From Desulfosporosinus sp. Sb-LF (lineage in GTDB: Bacteria; Bacillota; Desulfitobacteriia; Desulfitobacteriales; Desulfitobacteriaceae), in the NCBI RefSeq assembly GCF_004766055.1, contig NZ_SPQR01000001.1, positions 62,001 to 126,000 of the forward strand: a DNA stretch of 64,000 nt, in the 5' to 3' direction. Positions 36,010 to 45,069 of this stretch are shown piece after piece (position 1 is the stretch's first letter; each line of letters begins with the position of its first letter). The notes beneath the pieces are model-generated. The model did no database searches and was not told where the DNA came from. It saw nothing but the letters and a program-made list of their open reading frames with translations. The position numbers and the translations under genes were made by a program.

Positions 36010-36372
36010 ATGAGCAGAATTCTTATTGCCGATGATGCAAGTTTTATGCGTCTGATGATTTGCCAGATTCTTGCACGCAAGGGTCTAACGAACATCGTAG
36101 AGGCTGAAAACGGTCGGCAGGCCGTGGAACGTTTTAAAACCAATAAGCCTGACCTTACGCTTATGGATATTACTATGCCGGAGCTCGATGGATTGGCCGC
36201 ACTAGCGGAAATCTTAGAGATTGATTCTTTGGCCAAGGTAATTATCTGCAGTGCAGTAGCCCATGAAAGTATGGTTTTGGATGCATTAAAACGCGGAGCG
36301 GTTGATTTTGTGGTCAAACCATTTCGACCTGATGAACTTCTGCGGACGGTTTTGCAGCATCTAAAAAACTAG
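36010..36372 (+). CDS. Stand-alone CheY-like response regulator receiver
   Basis: A 120-aa receiver domain with D-D (acidic pair at 8-9), phospho-acceptor Asp in L-M-D-I-T-M-P near 52-55, Ser in I-I-C-S-A near 79 and Lys in V-K-P-F near 102. It has no output domain. It lies alone between spoIIIAH and the carboxylase genes, with a terminator behind it. The kinase partner is not in the window. Its resemblance is to CheY-type regulators; a role in motility would be inference. Confidence 0.85.
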   Translation: MSRILIADDASFMRLMICQILARKGLTNIVEAENGRQAVERFKTNKPDLTLMDITMPELDGLAALAEILEIDSLAKVIICSAVAHESMVLDALKRGAVDFVVKPFRPDELLRTVLQHLKN

Positions 36373-36404
36373 AAATCGGTTTGTTTGCATTTTCACGATT
36401 ATAG

Positions 36405-36438
36405 AAGCTGTTGCATTTGTTAGCGGCAGCTTTTTTAA
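36405..36438 (+). terminator. Terminator after the CheY-like gene
   Basis: AAGCTGTTGC (36405-36414) pairs with GCGGCAGCTT (36423-36432) with two G-T pairs, and is followed by six T. Confidence 0.7.
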
Positions 36439-36474
36439 ATTGCCCTAATATATTGTATACTTGGGCTTGTTTCG

Positions 36475-36503
36475 TTGAAAAAGGTACCTTTGCCCCATAT
36501 AAT
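36475..36503 (+). promoter_or_regulatory. Sigma-A-type promoter for the carboxylase operon, flanked by direct repeats
   Basis: TTGAAA (36475-36480), a 17-bp spacer, and TATAAT (36498-36503). A 10-base direct repeat TATACTTGGG occurs just upstream (36456-36465) and just downstream (36516-36525), a layout that could bind a regulator. Confidence 0.6.
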
Positions 36504-36617
36504 AAGGTATATGTTTATACTTGGGAACCTATTGACTTCACCTAATGTGGGAAGCTCTAAAAAATCAATCTTTTGAAGAGTTACTTTAGATGGAGAATAC
36601 AGAGAGGGGTAACGGCA

Positions 36618-38546
36618 ATGAAACCAGTCAAGATTACGGATACGACATTGAGGGATGCTCACCAGAGCCTTTGGGCAACCCGGATGCGTACTGAAGATAT
36701 GTTGCCGATCCTGTCGGATTTGGATGAGGCAGGTTTTTACTCGTTGGAAGTCTGGGGAGGAGCTACATTTGATGTTTGTCTGCGCTTCCTGGGGGAAGAT
36801 CCTTGGGAGCGGTTGAGGCAGATTAGGAGCCGTGTTAAAAAGACACCACTGCAGATGTTACTAAGAGCGCAATCTCTGGTTGGTTATCAACACTATCCAG
36901 ATGATGTGGTACGGGAGTTTGTATCTCTGAGTGTGAAAAATGGGATTGATATCATTCGGATTTTCGATGCGTTAAACGATGTCAGAAATATGATTGTTCC
37001 CATGGAAGCAGCTAAACAGGCGGGAGCACACGTTCAGGCGTCTGTTGTTTACACTATTAGTCCAGTGCATACGATAAAACATTATTTAGAAACAGCTATA
37101 GCTCTCGTCGAACTTGGTGCAGATTCTATCTGTATCAAAGATATGGCTGGTTTGCTCACACCTTTCAAGGCTTACGAATTGGTTTCGTTGCTGAAAAAGG
37201 AATTAGGAATTATGGTTCATTTGCATAGTCATTATATTGGCGGAATGGCCGTTGGAACGTACTTGAAGGCAGCTGAAGCCGGAGTGGATGTCATTGACAC
37301 TGCCAGTGTTCCCTTGGCATTTGGTGCAAGTCAGCCTCCTGTCGAAACAGTCGTTCGGGCGTTTCAAGATACAGAGTTTGGTACCGGTCTTGACCTTCGT
37401 CATTTGTTCCATATTGCGAAGTATTTTGAAGCACTGCGTAAAAGTCGTGGCTTTGAACGCGGTATCACTCGAATTTCGGATATGAGAGTGTTTGAACATC
37501 AGGTGCCGGGGGGAATGATATCCAACCTTGTTTCTCAACTGGAAGAGCAACGAGCCCTGGAGCGCATTCATGATGTTCTGGAAGAGATACCGAAAGTCAG
37601 GGCGGATTTGGGGTATCCCCCCTTGGTTACGCCCACCAGTCAAATTGTTGGAACGCAAGCGGTATTAAACGTTTTGAGCGGGGCAAGATATAAATTAGTA
37701 CCTGGTGAAGTCAAGGCCTATGTGCGTGGTTTATATGGTAGGCCCCCGGCGCCTATGAATCCTGAAATTCAAACGAAAATTATTGGAGATGAAGAACCGC
37801 TAACTGTCCGGCCAGCCGATCGGTTGGAACCGGGGTTAGCTAAAGCAGAACGAGAAAGTATGGGATTGGCTCGTTCTCCGGAAGATGTTATCAGCTATGC
37901 GATTTTCCCTCAGATAGCCAAGAAGTTTTTTGAGGAACGACAAAGCGGTTGCATCTCAAGAGAAGAACCCAAGGAAAGTAAGCTTAAAGACACAAAAAAT
38001 TCAAAGGATATTAAAGAACCGTCCAAATCATGGGCAGCGGCATTTTCTAAGGAGGATTCCAAAATGAATTTAAAAGAAATCAAAGAGTTAATTAAAATTA
38101 TAGATGAAACCGAAATTAGTGAATTGAATCTTGAAAGTGATGGAGTAAAGATTGCAATTCGCAAAGGACCAAGCATGGTTACCGGCGTTCCAGTCACAGC
38201 AGTCGCGCGCCAGGAGGTTTTGACGCAAGCTGTGTCCACTTCTGTTCAGCCTGCGCCCGTTATTGAAGCGGTGATGGCAAAAGCTCCGGAACCAGTTGCC
38301 CAAGCGAACACGGAGACTATTACCGCTCCTATGGTAGGAACGTTTTATAGCTCACAGTCTCCTGATGCGGCTGCTTATGTTGAGGCGGGACAGCGGGTCA
38401 AAGTGGGACAGCCGGTTTGTATTATTGAGGCTATGAAATTAATGAATGAGATTGAGTCGGAAATCGAAGGCAATGTTGTACAAGTTCTTGTTGAGAACGG
38501 GCAACCGGTAGAATATGGTCAACCGCTGTTTATTATTGAAAAATAA
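36618..38546 (+). CDS. Oxaloacetate decarboxylase/pyruvate carboxylase carboxyltransferase fused to a full BCCP
   Basis: A 642-aa protein. The HMGL-like carboxyltransferase core spans about 5-275 and starts [11 protein letters not shown], with the carboxybiotin-binding region after it (to about 470). Residues about 482-642 form a complete AccB-like biotin carboxyl carrier protein with its own N-terminal helix, a linker, and the biotin site E-A-M-K-L-M with Lys near 607. The start is ATG 36618. An in-frame ATG at 38064 has a TAAGGAGG site 8 bases upstream, so a free BCCP could also be made. It precedes accC. Whether it works as pyruvate carboxylase subunit B or as oxaloacetate decarboxylase alpha cannot be decided here; no sodium-pump partners are near. 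Confidence 0.85.
   Translation: MKPVKITDTTLRDAHQSLWATRMRTEDMLPILSDLDEAGFYSLEVWGGATFDVCLRFLGEDPWERLRQIRSRVKKTPLQMLLRAQSLVGYQHYPDDVVREFVSLSVKNGIDIIRIFDALNDVRNMIVPMEAAKQAGAHVQASVVYTISPVHTIKHYLETAIALVELGADSICIKDMAGLLTPFKAYELVSLLKKELGIMVHLHSHYIGGMAVGTYLKAAEAGVDVIDTASVPLAFGASQPPVETVVRAFQDTEFGTGLDLRHLFHIAKYFEALRKSRGFERGITRISDMRVFEHQVPGGMISNLVSQLEEQRALERIHDVLEEIPKVRADLGYPPLVTPTSQIVGTQAVLNVLSGARYKLVPGEVKAYVRGLYGRPPAPMNPEIQTKIIGDEEPLTVRPADRLEPGLAKAERESMGLARSPEDVISYAIFPQIAKKFFEERQSGCISREEPKESKLKDTKNSKDIKEPSKSWAAAFSKEDSKMNLKEIKELIKIIDETEISELNLESDGVKIAIRKGPSMVTGVPVTAVARQEVLTQAVSTSVQPAPVIEAVMAKAPEPVAQANTETITAPMVGTFYSSQSPDAAAYVEAGQRVKVGQPVCIIEAMKLMNEIESEIEGNVVQVLVENGQPVEYGQPLFIIEK
38064..38546 (+). CDS. accB: Possible internal start: free biotin carboxyl carrier protein (160 aa)
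   Basis: Within the fusion gene, in the same frame, TAAGGAGG (38048-38055) and ATG 38064 make a strong internal initiation site. The product would be a complete AccB-like carrier protein with the biotin Lys in A-M-K-L-M, ending 11 bp before accC. In B. subtilis accB-accC sit at this place in the chromosome. Whether both proteins are made is inference from the sequence. Confidence 0.55.
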   Translation: MNLKEIKELIKIIDETEISELNLESDGVKIAIRKGPSMVTGVPVTAVARQEVLTQAVSTSVQPAPVIEAVMAKAPEPVAQANTETITAPMVGTFYSSQSPDAAAYVEAGQRVKVGQPVCIIEAMKLMNEIESEIEGNVVQVLVENGQPVEYGQPLFIIEK

Positions 38547-38557
38547 GGAGAAATGGC

Positions 38558-39904
38558 ATGTTTAAAAAAATTCTGGTCGCAAATCGAGGAGAAATAGCCT
38601 TACGCATCATTCGAGCATGTCGTGAACTTGATATAGAGACAGTCGCTGTTTTTTCAGAGGGAGATAGAGAAGCTTTGCACGTTAAGGCTGCGGACGAAGC
38701 GGTATGTATTGGTCCAGTGTCAAGTGCCAAAAGCTATCTTAATATCCCTAATATCATTAGTGCGGCGGAATTAACGGGTGTCGACGCGATTCATCCCGGT
38801 TACGGTTTTTTAGCTGAAAATGCACGATTCGCAGAAATCTGTGAATCGTGCGGCATCACTTTTATCGGTCCGTCTCCTGAAGCTATTGAGAACATGGGGG
38901 ACAAAGCCAAAGCACGTAAAACCATGATTGAGAGTGGTGTTCCTGTAGTCCCTGGTTCGAAGGATGTTATCAAAGATGAAGAAACGGCCGCCAAGGTTGC
39001 GGACGATATTGGTTATCCCGTATTAATTAAAGCATCAGCAGGTGGCGGGGGCAAAGGAATGCGAGTTGCCCAAAATTCCAAAGAATTGAGTAAATCGATT
39101 CAAGCAGCACAAAGCGAAGCTCAGGCTTCCTTTGGCAATGCAGAGGTCTACTTAGAGAAATACGTCGAAGAACCTAGACACATAGAGTTTCAGATTCTAG
39201 GTGATAAATATGGTCAGGTGGTACATCTAGGTGAACGAGATTGTTCACTGCAACGTCGTCACCAAAAACTTTTAGAGGAATCTCCCTCGAGTGCTATAAC
39301 CCCGGAGTTACGAGCAAAAATGGGTGCAGTGGCAGTCAAGGCGGCTAAGTCAGTGAACTATTCGAATGCTGGGACGATCGAATTTTTATTAGATCGGCAC
39401 GGTAATTTTTATTTTATAGAAATGAATACACGGATACAGGTTGAGCATCCGGTCACTGAGTTGGTGACGGGGCTGGACTTAATTAAGGAGCAAATTCGTA
39501 TCGCTGCAGGGGAACCACTGGGATATACCCAAGAGGATATTCAAATTAGAGGCTGGGCAATTGAATGTAGAATCAACGCGGAAAACCCAGATAAAAATTT
39601 TATGCCCTCACCAGGACTGATCAAAATCTATCATGTTCCAGGCGGTCCAGGAGTACGAGTTGACAGTGCAGCGTACCAGGGGTATACAGTTTCACCTTAT
39701 TATGACTCAATGGTTGGAAAGTTGATTGTCTGGGGTGCCACAAGACAAGAAGCTATTCAACGGATGAAGCGAGCACTTGAGGAATTTGTCATTGAAGGGA
39801 TCCATACTACAATCCCATTTCAGTTGAAGGTGCTGGACAATGCCTTCTACCGTCGTGGGGAAGTGTATACGAATTTTATTCAACGGAGAATTTATGAAGA
39901 ATAG
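38558..39904 (+). CDS. accC: Biotin carboxylase (acetyl-CoA/pyruvate carboxylase subunit)
   Basis: A 448-aa ATP-grasp enzyme with A-N-R-G-E-I-A near the N-terminus, [11 protein letters not shown] near 74-84, the glycine-rich G-G-G-G-K-G-M-R-V near 163-171, H-L-G-E-R-D-C-S near 227-234, and [10 protein letters not shown] near 287-296. It carboxylates biotin on BCCP using ATP and bicarbonate. An AAGGAG precedes the ATG. It follows the carboxyltransferase-BCCP gene by 11 bp. Confidence 0.95.
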   Translation: MFKKILVANRGEIALRIIRACRELDIETVAVFSEGDREALHVKAADEAVCIGPVSSAKSYLNIPNIISAAELTGVDAIHPGYGFLAENARFAEICESCGITFIGPSPEAIENMGDKAKARKTMIESGVPVVPGSKDVIKDEETAAKVADDIGYPVLIKASAGGGGKGMRVAQNSKELSKSIQAAQSEAQASFGNAEVYLEKYVEEPRHIEFQILGDKYGQVVHLGERDCSLQRRHQKLLEESPSSAITPELRAKMGAVAVKAAKSVNYSNAGTIEFLLDRHGNFYFIEMNTRIQVEHPVTELVTGLDLIKEQIRIAAGEPLGYTQEDIQIRGWAIECRINAENPDKNFMPSPGLIKIYHVPGGPGVRVDSAAYQGYTVSPYYDSMVGKLIVWGATRQEAIQRMKRALEEFVIEGIHTTIPFQLKVLDNAFYRRGEVYTNFIQRRIYEE

Positions 39905-39923
39905 ACCCGTTAGTATAATGTCT

Positions 39924-39952
39924 TTGCCAGAACTCCCTTGATTTGTTATAAT
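39924..39952 (+). promoter_or_regulatory. Sigma-A-type promoter for asp23-amaP-nusB
   Basis: TTGCCA (39924-39929), 17 bp, TATAAT (39947-39952). The leader that follows can form a hairpin from about 39968 to 40010 (GATGGTTTTGAG with CTCAAACATC). Confidence 0.6.
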
Positions 39953-40030
39953 AGCAACGTTATAGTAGATGGTTTTGAGGTGTGGTAATCGAACCACGAT
40001 CTCAAACATCGACTCAGTGGGAGGTGACGC

Positions 40031-40426
40031 ATGGAAAGCTTGGAAATGGATAATTCCCTCGGTTCGATCCGAATTGCTGATGAAGTTGTGGAAATCATTG
40101 CGGGGTTAGCTGCTTCTGAAGTAGAGGGTGTAGTTGGCATGAGTGGAGGTCTTGTAGGAGATCTTGCACACATATTAGGTAGAAATAAAAACCTATCCAA
40201 AGGGGTAAAAGTAGAAGTCGGCGAACATGAGGTTGCCGTTGACCTCTTTATTGTCGTGGAGTATGGCGTGGCGATTCCCGAGGTCGCCTTAAACGTGCAG
40301 GGGTCGGTGAAGGATGCTATTGAAAGCATGACAGGGCTTAGGGTAGTGGAAGCAAATGTTCATGTACAGGGAGTAAATTTCAAACCAATTCCTGAAACCA
40401 AAGAAGAAGACTTCCGTCTGAAGTAG
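40031..40426 (+). CDS. Asp23/Gls24 family envelope stress protein
   Basis: A 131-aa Asp23/Gls24 protein with the family pattern G-S-I-R-I-A-D-E-V-V-E-I-I-A-G-L-A-A-S-E-V-E-G-V near 10-33 in broken form and a C-terminal V-x-V-Q-G-V. It corresponds to B. subtilis YqhY, which lies next to accBC. GGGAGGTGA precedes the ATG. The family acts at the membrane in cell-envelope homeostasis; the following amaP gene probably encodes its anchor. Confidence 0.92.
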   Translation: MESLEMDNSLGSIRIADEVVEIIAGLAASEVEGVVGMSGGLVGDLAHILGRNKNLSKGVKVEVGEHEVAVDLFIVVEYGVAIPEVALNVQGSVKDAIESMTGLRVVEANVHVQGVNFKPIPETKEEDFRLK

Positions 40427-40431
40427 AGTGG

Positions 40432-40458
40432 GCCCCCCCTGGAAATACCAGGGGGGGC
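40432..40458. other. GC-rich hairpin between asp23 and amaP
   Basis: GCCCCCCCTGG (40432-40442) pairs perfectly with CCAGGGGGGGC (40448-40458) around a 5-base loop. No T run follows, so it is more likely an mRNA-processing or stability element than a full terminator. Confidence 0.6.
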
Positions 40459-40479
40459 TTCTGAAAGAGGGGACGATAA

Positions 40480-40998
40480 ATGTTAGCCTATGCTTTAGGA
40501 CTCCTTCTGATTGCGGGAGCCCTTTGGATATTAGCCATGGCCACAGGGTGGGGACTTCCGTATGTTCTGCTCGCTCAAGGGCTTGAGTGGCTAAAAGCAA
40601 ACCCTTGGGAAAGTACTATGGTGGCAGCACTTTTGCTCGCGTTGGGTTTACTTTTGTTTGTGAGACCGCGCGAAGGTACAGACCGTGCCATTCGAACGTC
40701 CTCGAATGGGGGAGATGTTCTCATTTCAATGGATGCTTTGCAGGAGATCATTGCCCGAAGTGCAACAGAGTTGAAGGGTGTTCTACAGATTCAATCGAGT
40801 CTTAGAGAGTGCGAATCTGGCCTTCAGATTACGGTCTCTTGCCAATTAGAGCAGGGTGTTCTCATTCCCCAAACCTCCGCGGATCTCCAAAAGAAGGTTA
40901 AACAGGATGTCGAACTTTACACGGGAATTACGGTGACAGAGGTGAGAGTGCTGGTGCGTCGGCTGGATAAGGCCCGTAGTACAGGGCGCGTTCGATGA
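40480..40998 (+). CDS. amaP: Alkaline shock response membrane anchor AmaP-like protein
   Basis: A 172-aa protein with two N-terminal membrane helices (about 2-22 and 45-63) and a cytoplasmic Asp23-like half that begins G-G-D-V-L-I-S-M-D-A-L. In staphylococci AmaP anchors Asp23 at the membrane. Its place between asp23 and a DUF2273 gene matches that set. GAAAGAGGGG lies before the ATG. Confidence 0.85.
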   Translation: MLAYALGLLLIAGALWILAMATGWGLPYVLLAQGLEWLKANPWESTMVAALLLALGLLLFVRPREGTDRAIRTSSNGGDVLISMDALQEIIARSATELKGVLQIQSSLRECESGLQITVSCQLEQGVLIPQTSADLQKKVKQDVELYTGITVTEVRVLVRRLDKARSTGRVR

Positions 40999-41240
40999 AT
41001 GGGCTCACACAAATTGGAGAAAAGATTTCGAAATTTTTGGTTTGGGCCATGGATAATCATACAGGCAAACTCATTGGAACATTTATAGGGGTTTTATTGG
41101 GTTTATTGATGGTGACTTTGGGCTTTTGGCGTACGCTAGTATTAGCCTTGTTTGCTATTCTGGGATTTGTCTTAGGAAAGCGCCAAGATGACCATAAAGA
41201 TATTTTAACTTGGTTGGAAAGAAACTTTAACAAGTACTAG
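40995..41240 (+). CDS. DUF2273 small membrane protein
   Basis: An 81-aa protein with a central pair of membrane helices (about 26-44 and 46-62) and the family feature G-x-x-G-x-L-L-G-L-L. DUF2273 proteins accompany AmaP and Asp23. The start overlaps the amaP stop by four bases. Function beyond that association is not known. Confidence 0.85.
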   Translation: MNGLTQIGEKISKFLVWAMDNHTGKLIGTFIGVLLGLLMVTLGFWRTLVLALFAILGFVLGKRQDDHKDILTWLERNFNKY

Positions 41241-41251
41241 GAGGAATTTCC

Positions 41252-41683
41252 TTGAGTCGAAGATTAGCCCGTGAAACAGCATTACAAGTGCTTTTTCAAA
41301 AGGACCTAACGAAAGAACCGTTGATTATTGCGGAGGCAGTTCAACGTTGGGCCGTAGAATTTGACGTCCCCGAGGCAAGTATTCCCTTTGCCCAGGAATT
41401 GGTCGAAGGAACTATTACTCACCAACGGGAAATAGATCAGAAGATTGCTTCCCTTGCCCAGGAATGGAGCATTGGCCGTATGGCGAATGTGGATCGGAAT
41501 GTGATGCGTTTAGCTACGTACGAGATACTATTTTGTCCTGATATTCCAGGTCGAGTAAGTCTTAATGAAGCAATTGAGCTGGCGAAACGTTTTGGCGGAG
41601 AGGAATCGGCAAAGTTCGTTAATGGAATTCTTGATAGAGTCGTGGAAGGTATCACGAAAACAGAGCGCAAAGGGGCTGAGTAA
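41252..41683 (+). CDS. nusB: Transcription antitermination factor NusB
   Basis: A 143-aa all-helical RNA-binding protein with an R-x-x-A-R-E-T-A-L-Q-V-L-F-Q start, I-A-S-L-A-Q-E-W-S-I-G-R-M-A-N-V-D-R-N-V-M-R-L-A in broken form, and F-V-N-G-I-L-D near 123-129. It acts in rRNA antitermination with NusE. It starts at TTG 41252 after TAGGAGG. The accC-asp23-nusB-folD order is that of B. subtilis. Confidence 0.95.
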   Translation: MSRRLARETALQVLFQKDLTKEPLIIAEAVQRWAVEFDVPEASIPFAQELVEGTITHQREIDQKIASLAQEWSIGRMANVDRNVMRLATYEILFCPDIPGRVSLNEAIELAKRFGGEESAKFVNGILDRVVEGITKTERKGAE

Positions 41684-41712
41684 TTACTTTTATTTGATTT
41701 CAACATGTAGCC

Positions 41713-41742
41713 TTGAAGGAAAATCGAGTAAAGATCTAGAAT
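41713..41742 (+). promoter_or_regulatory. Possible sigma-A promoter for the flavoprotein pair
   Basis: TTGAAG (41713-41718), 18 bp, TAGAAT (41737-41742). Confidence 0.45.
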
Positions 41743-41789
41743 AAGCATAAAATGTGAGAAAAATTTTCTAGACATTGAGGAGGAGTCAA

Positions 41790-42632
41790 ATGTACCGCGT
41801 CGTTAAGAAGAGACTGTTAGCATCGGCTATTGCCTTGCTTGAAGTCGAAGCACCGGCAGTGGCTGCGAAAGTAGAAGCAGGCCAATTTGTTATTGTTCGA
41901 GTGGACGAGCTTGGTGAACGTATTCCGCTTACTGTCATGGACTTCGATCGGAAAAAGGGCACCGTCACGATTGTTGTGCAAGATGTAGGATATTCTTCGG
42001 CCATCATCACGGGCATGAATGAAGGGGATGAATTCCAAGACTTTGTGGGACCGTTGGGTGTTGCGTCTGAAATTGAAAATCACGGTACTGTTGTTCTCAT
42101 CGGAGGGGGGTTAGGTATTGCTCCTATTCATCCGATCGCACGGGCTTTAAAAGAAGCGGGGAATCATGTGATTTCCGTCTTGGGTTCAAGAAGTGCAGAC
42201 CTTCTGATTTTGGAAGAAGAGATGCGCGCTGTGAGTGATGAAATTGTTATTGCCACAAACGATGGCAGTGCAGGCGTAAAAGGGTTTGTGACAGACGGGT
42301 TAGCAAAAGTCTTGGAACAAGGTCATAAGGTTGAGGCAATTTGGGCGATTGGCCCTATGGTTATGATGAAGGCAGTAGTGGATTATACCCGTCCTTTGGG
42401 TCTCAAAACGATCGTCAGCATGAATCCAATTATGGTTGACGGGACAGGAATGTGTGGCGCTTGCCGAATCAGTGTGGGCAATGAAACTAAGTTTGCTTGT
42501 GTAGATGGACCAGAGTTTGATGGGCATTTAGTTGATTTTGATTTAGCTATGAAGCGTCTTGCTTTTTATAAAGATGAAGAAAACCGGGCTAAGGCACGGC
42601 TAGAGTGTAACCATGAAGGAGGGCATCATTAA
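41790..42632 (+). CDS. Ferredoxin-NADP reductase-like subunit (NfnA/SudB type)
   Basis: A 280-aa FAD/NAD-binding protein. It has an FAD domain with R-I-P-L-T-V at about 49-54, a nucleotide site G-G-G-L-G-I-A-P near 104-111, and the C-terminal [2Fe-2S] Cys set in G-M-C-G-A-C-R and F-A-C-V-D-G-P-E-F-D-G-H. This is the small subunit of NfnAB/sulfide dehydrogenase-type complexes that couple NADH, NADPH and ferredoxin. GAGGAGGAG precedes ATG 41790. The stop overlaps the next start, so the pair is co-made. Confidence 0.9.
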   Translation: MYRVVKKRLLASAIALLEVEAPAVAAKVEAGQFVIVRVDELGERIPLTVMDFDRKKGTVTIVVQDVGYSSAIITGMNEGDEFQDFVGPLGVASEIENHGTVVLIGGGLGIAPIHPIARALKEAGNHVISVLGSRSADLLILEEEMRAVSDEIVIATNDGSAGVKGFVTDGLAKVLEQGHKVEAIWAIGPMVMMKAVVDYTRPLGLKTIVSMNPIMVDGTGMCGACRISVGNETKFACVDGPEFDGHLVDFDLAMKRLAFYKDEENRAKARLECNHEGGHH

Positions 42633-44044
42633 TGACTGAGAAGGTTGAAAGCACAAAAAAAGTAAAAATCCCTCGTCATGAAATGCCTTGCCAGGACGCT
42701 CAGGTTAGAGCGCATAACTTCGAAGAAGTCGCACTAGGCTATTCAAAAGAAACGGCCATTGAAGAAGCAAAGCGTTGTTTACAATGTAAAAACCCTAAAT
42801 GCATTACGGGATGCCCTGTGTCAGTTCTCATTCCAGATTTCATCAAACAGATTGCAGAAGGGGATTTTCAGGAAGCCGCCAAAGTTCTGAAAATTAAGAA
42901 TTCTCTGCCAGCTGTTTGTGGTCGAGTTTGCCCCCAAGAATCTCAATGTGAAAGCAAATGTATTGTGGGGATTAAGGGAGAACCTGTGGCTATTGGTCGT
43001 CTTGAACGCTTTGCTGCCGACTTTGGCATGAAAGCGGAAAAATCAAAGTTTGAAAAACCAGAGTCTAGCGGAAAACGTGTTGCAATCATTGGAGCGGGGC
43101 CATCAGGGTTGGCGTGCGCAGGAGATTTAGCGAAGGCCGGGCACGCTGTTACCGTTTTTGAAGCGCTCCACGTTGCAGGGGGCGTTCTGATGTATGGTAT
43201 ACCTCAGTTCCGTCTGCCGAAGGAGATTGTTCAGACTGAAATTGCAAACCTCAAAGAAATGGGCGTTGAGATCCTTACCAATCAAGTTGTTGGTAAAATT
43301 ACGTCAGTCGATGAACTCATGGAAAACGGATATGACGCAGTGTTCATTGGTACAGGCGCAGGGCTTCCTTACTTTATGGATATCCCGGGCGAGAATCTGA
43401 ATGGGGTCTATTCTGCGAATGAGTTTTTGACCCGTACCAATTTAATGAAGGGTTATAAATTCCCGGACTATGCGACTCCAGTAAAAGTAGGGAAAAACGT
43501 TGCTGTACTCGGTGCTGGTAACGTTGCGATGGACTCGGCGCGTACGGCTTTTCGTTTGGGTGCAGAAAATGTTTACGTTATCTATCGTCGTTCACGCGAT
43601 GAGATGCCTGCACGGAAAGAAGAACTTGAGCATGCGGAAGAAGAAGGAATTCAATTCCGTCTGTTAACCAATCCCGTTTCCATCGAAGGTGATGAGCGTG
43701 GATGGGTAAAAAGTCTAACTTGCTTGCGTTATGAACTCGGAGAACCGGATGCTTCTGGTCGACGTGCACCTGTTGCGATTCCAGGATCAGAATTTGATAT
43801 TCCGATGGATACAGTAGTCGTGGCGATTGGACAGGGCCCGAACCCCTTGGTAACGACATCCACTCCTGGCTTGGAGTTAAACAAACGAGGTAACATTGTT
43901 GCAGATGCAGAAACGTTAATGACTTCTAAACCGGGTGTTTTTGCAGGTGGAGACATTGTTACGGGTGCCGCAACTGTTATCTTGGCCATGGGTGCTGGTA
44001 AAAAGGCTGCTGCAGGTATCGATCAATATCTTAAAGCAAAGTAA
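42632..44044 (+). CDS. gltA: NADPH-dependent glutamate synthase-like large subunit (NfnB/GltA type)
   Basis: A 470-aa flavoprotein with N-terminal Fe-S cysteines (R-C-L-Q-C-K-N-P-K-C-I-T-G-C-P-V near 47-62, V-C-G-R-V-C-P near 92-98), a first dinucleotide site G-A-G-P-S-G-L-A near 151-158, and a second G-A-G-N-V-A-M-D near 290-297. Annotation in genomes is homotetrameric glutamate synthase small-chain type, but with the NfnA-like partner an NfnAB or SudAB complex is more likely. It overlaps the preceding stop. Confidence 0.88.
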   Translation: MTEKVESTKKVKIPRHEMPCQDAQVRAHNFEEVALGYSKETAIEEAKRCLQCKNPKCITGCPVSVLIPDFIKQIAEGDFQEAAKVLKIKNSLPAVCGRVCPQESQCESKCIVGIKGEPVAIGRLERFAADFGMKAEKSKFEKPESSGKRVAIIGAGPSGLACAGDLAKAGHAVTVFEALHVAGGVLMYGIPQFRLPKEIVQTEIANLKEMGVEILTNQVVGKITSVDELMENGYDAVFIGTGAGLPYFMDIPGENLNGVYSANEFLTRTNLMKGYKFPDYATPVKVGKNVAVLGAGNVAMDSARTAFRLGAENVYVIYRRSRDEMPARKEELEHAEEEGIQFRLLTNPVSIEGDERGWVKSLTCLRYELGEPDASGRRAPVAIPGSEFDIPMDTVVVAIGQGPNPLVTTSTPGLELNKRGNIVADAETLMTSKPGVFAGGDIVTGAATVILAMGAGKKAAAGIDQYLKAK

Positions 44045-44101
44045 ACTAGCACAGTAGAAGCTGAACCGAATCCTCAGAACGGCTCATCTCATATGTAATT
44101 T

Positions 44102-44137
44102 TTAAGAACTCCCACTCATAGACGTGGGAGTTCTTAA
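44102..44137. terminator. Perfect hairpin after the flavoprotein pair
   Basis: TTAAGAACTCCCAC (44102-44115) pairs perfectly with GTGGGAGTTCTTAA (44124-44137), an inverted repeat of 14 bp with an 8-base loop. The T run is short, so termination efficiency is uncertain. Confidence 0.6.
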
Positions 44138-44217
44138 GAATCAAATAAGTCTGAATTTTGGTGCAGATTAGCAAGAAAAACAAAGAATTATGGTAATTTC
44201 TGAAAGGAGTGTGTAGA

Positions 44218-45069
44218 TTGGCTCAATTATTGGATGGTAAAGCGGTATCGAAAATTCTTAAGGAAGAAATTCGTGAGGAAATTGCACAGTGGAAAGAAAA
44301 AGGCGTGCAGCCTAAACTTGCGGTAATTCTAGCAGGGGATGATCCGGCCTCGGTGGTTTATGCACGGTCAAAGCAGAAAGTCTGCGAGGGTATAGGCATG
44401 GCCTTTGAACTTTTTACGATGCCCGCAGCTACACCAGAAGCCGACATTCTTGCACGGATTGAAAGCCTAAACAATGATCAGGAAGTCCATGGTATTATGA
44501 TCGAACTCCCACTTCCTAAGGGAATTCAGAAAGAAAAGGTCATGGCGGCAGTACGACCTGATAAAGATGTCGACGGAGTTCATCCCATTAATCGAGGGTA
44601 TATTTTAAGCGGCGAGGAAGGGCTCTTTCCAGCCACTCCGCAAAGCTGTATTGAGCTGCTTCTGCGTTCCGGTGTTGCCATTGCAGGAAAACATGTCGTC
44701 ATTGTTGGACGTGGAGAAACCGTTGGCAAGCCCCTTGTTTTCCTTATTCTAAAGCATAATGCGACCGTAACTATTTGTCACTCTAAAACACCCGACTTAG
44801 GGGCATTTACCCGTCAGGCGGATATTTTGATTGCAGCGGTGGGTCGCGCTAAGTTAATCAAAAAGGAAATGGTCAAGACGGGAGCGATTGTTGTCGATGC
44901 GGGAATCAACGAGACCCCAGAGGGAATTTGCGGGGATGTGGATTTCCAAGCCGTCCAAGAAGTGGCCGAGTTGATTTCTCCAGTACCGGGAGGAGTCGGT
45001 TCTCTGACCACTGCTTTGATTATGCGCAACGTTCTTAAGGGAATCGTTCTGCAAGGAGGGGCGCGTTAA
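44218..45069 (+). CDS. folD: Bifunctional methylene-THF dehydrogenase/methenyl-THF cyclohydrolase
   Basis: A 283-aa FolD with the catalytic Y-A-R-S-K-Q-K near 46-52, Q-x-P-L-P in the variant form I-E-L-P-L-P-K-G near 92-99, P-D-K-D-V-D-G near 115-121, and P-G-G-V-G at about 260-264. It interconverts one-carbon tetrahydrofolates with NADP. TTG 44218 is the likely start, as GTG 44209 lies too close to GAAAGGAG. Its neighbour fchA extends the same pathway. Confidence 0.95.
   Translation: MAQLLDGKAVSKILKEEIREEIAQWKEKGVQPKLAVILAGDDPASVVYARSKQKVCEGIGMAFELFTMPAATPEADILARIESLNNDQEVHGIMIELPLPKGIQKEKVMAAVRPDKDVDGVHPINRGYILSGEEGLFPATPQSCIELLLRSGVAIAGKHVVIVGRGETVGKPLVFLILKHNATVTICHSKTPDLGAFTRQADILIAAVGRAKLIKKEMVKTGAIVVDAGINETPEGICGDVDFQAVQEVAELISPVPGGVGSLTTALIMRNVLKGIVLQGGAR

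Noticed and set aside
36618-38546. Sodium-pump oxaloacetate decarboxylase complex
   Set aside because: The alpha-like subunit is present, but no beta or gamma membrane subunits are in the neighbourhood, so a membrane pump is not claimed.
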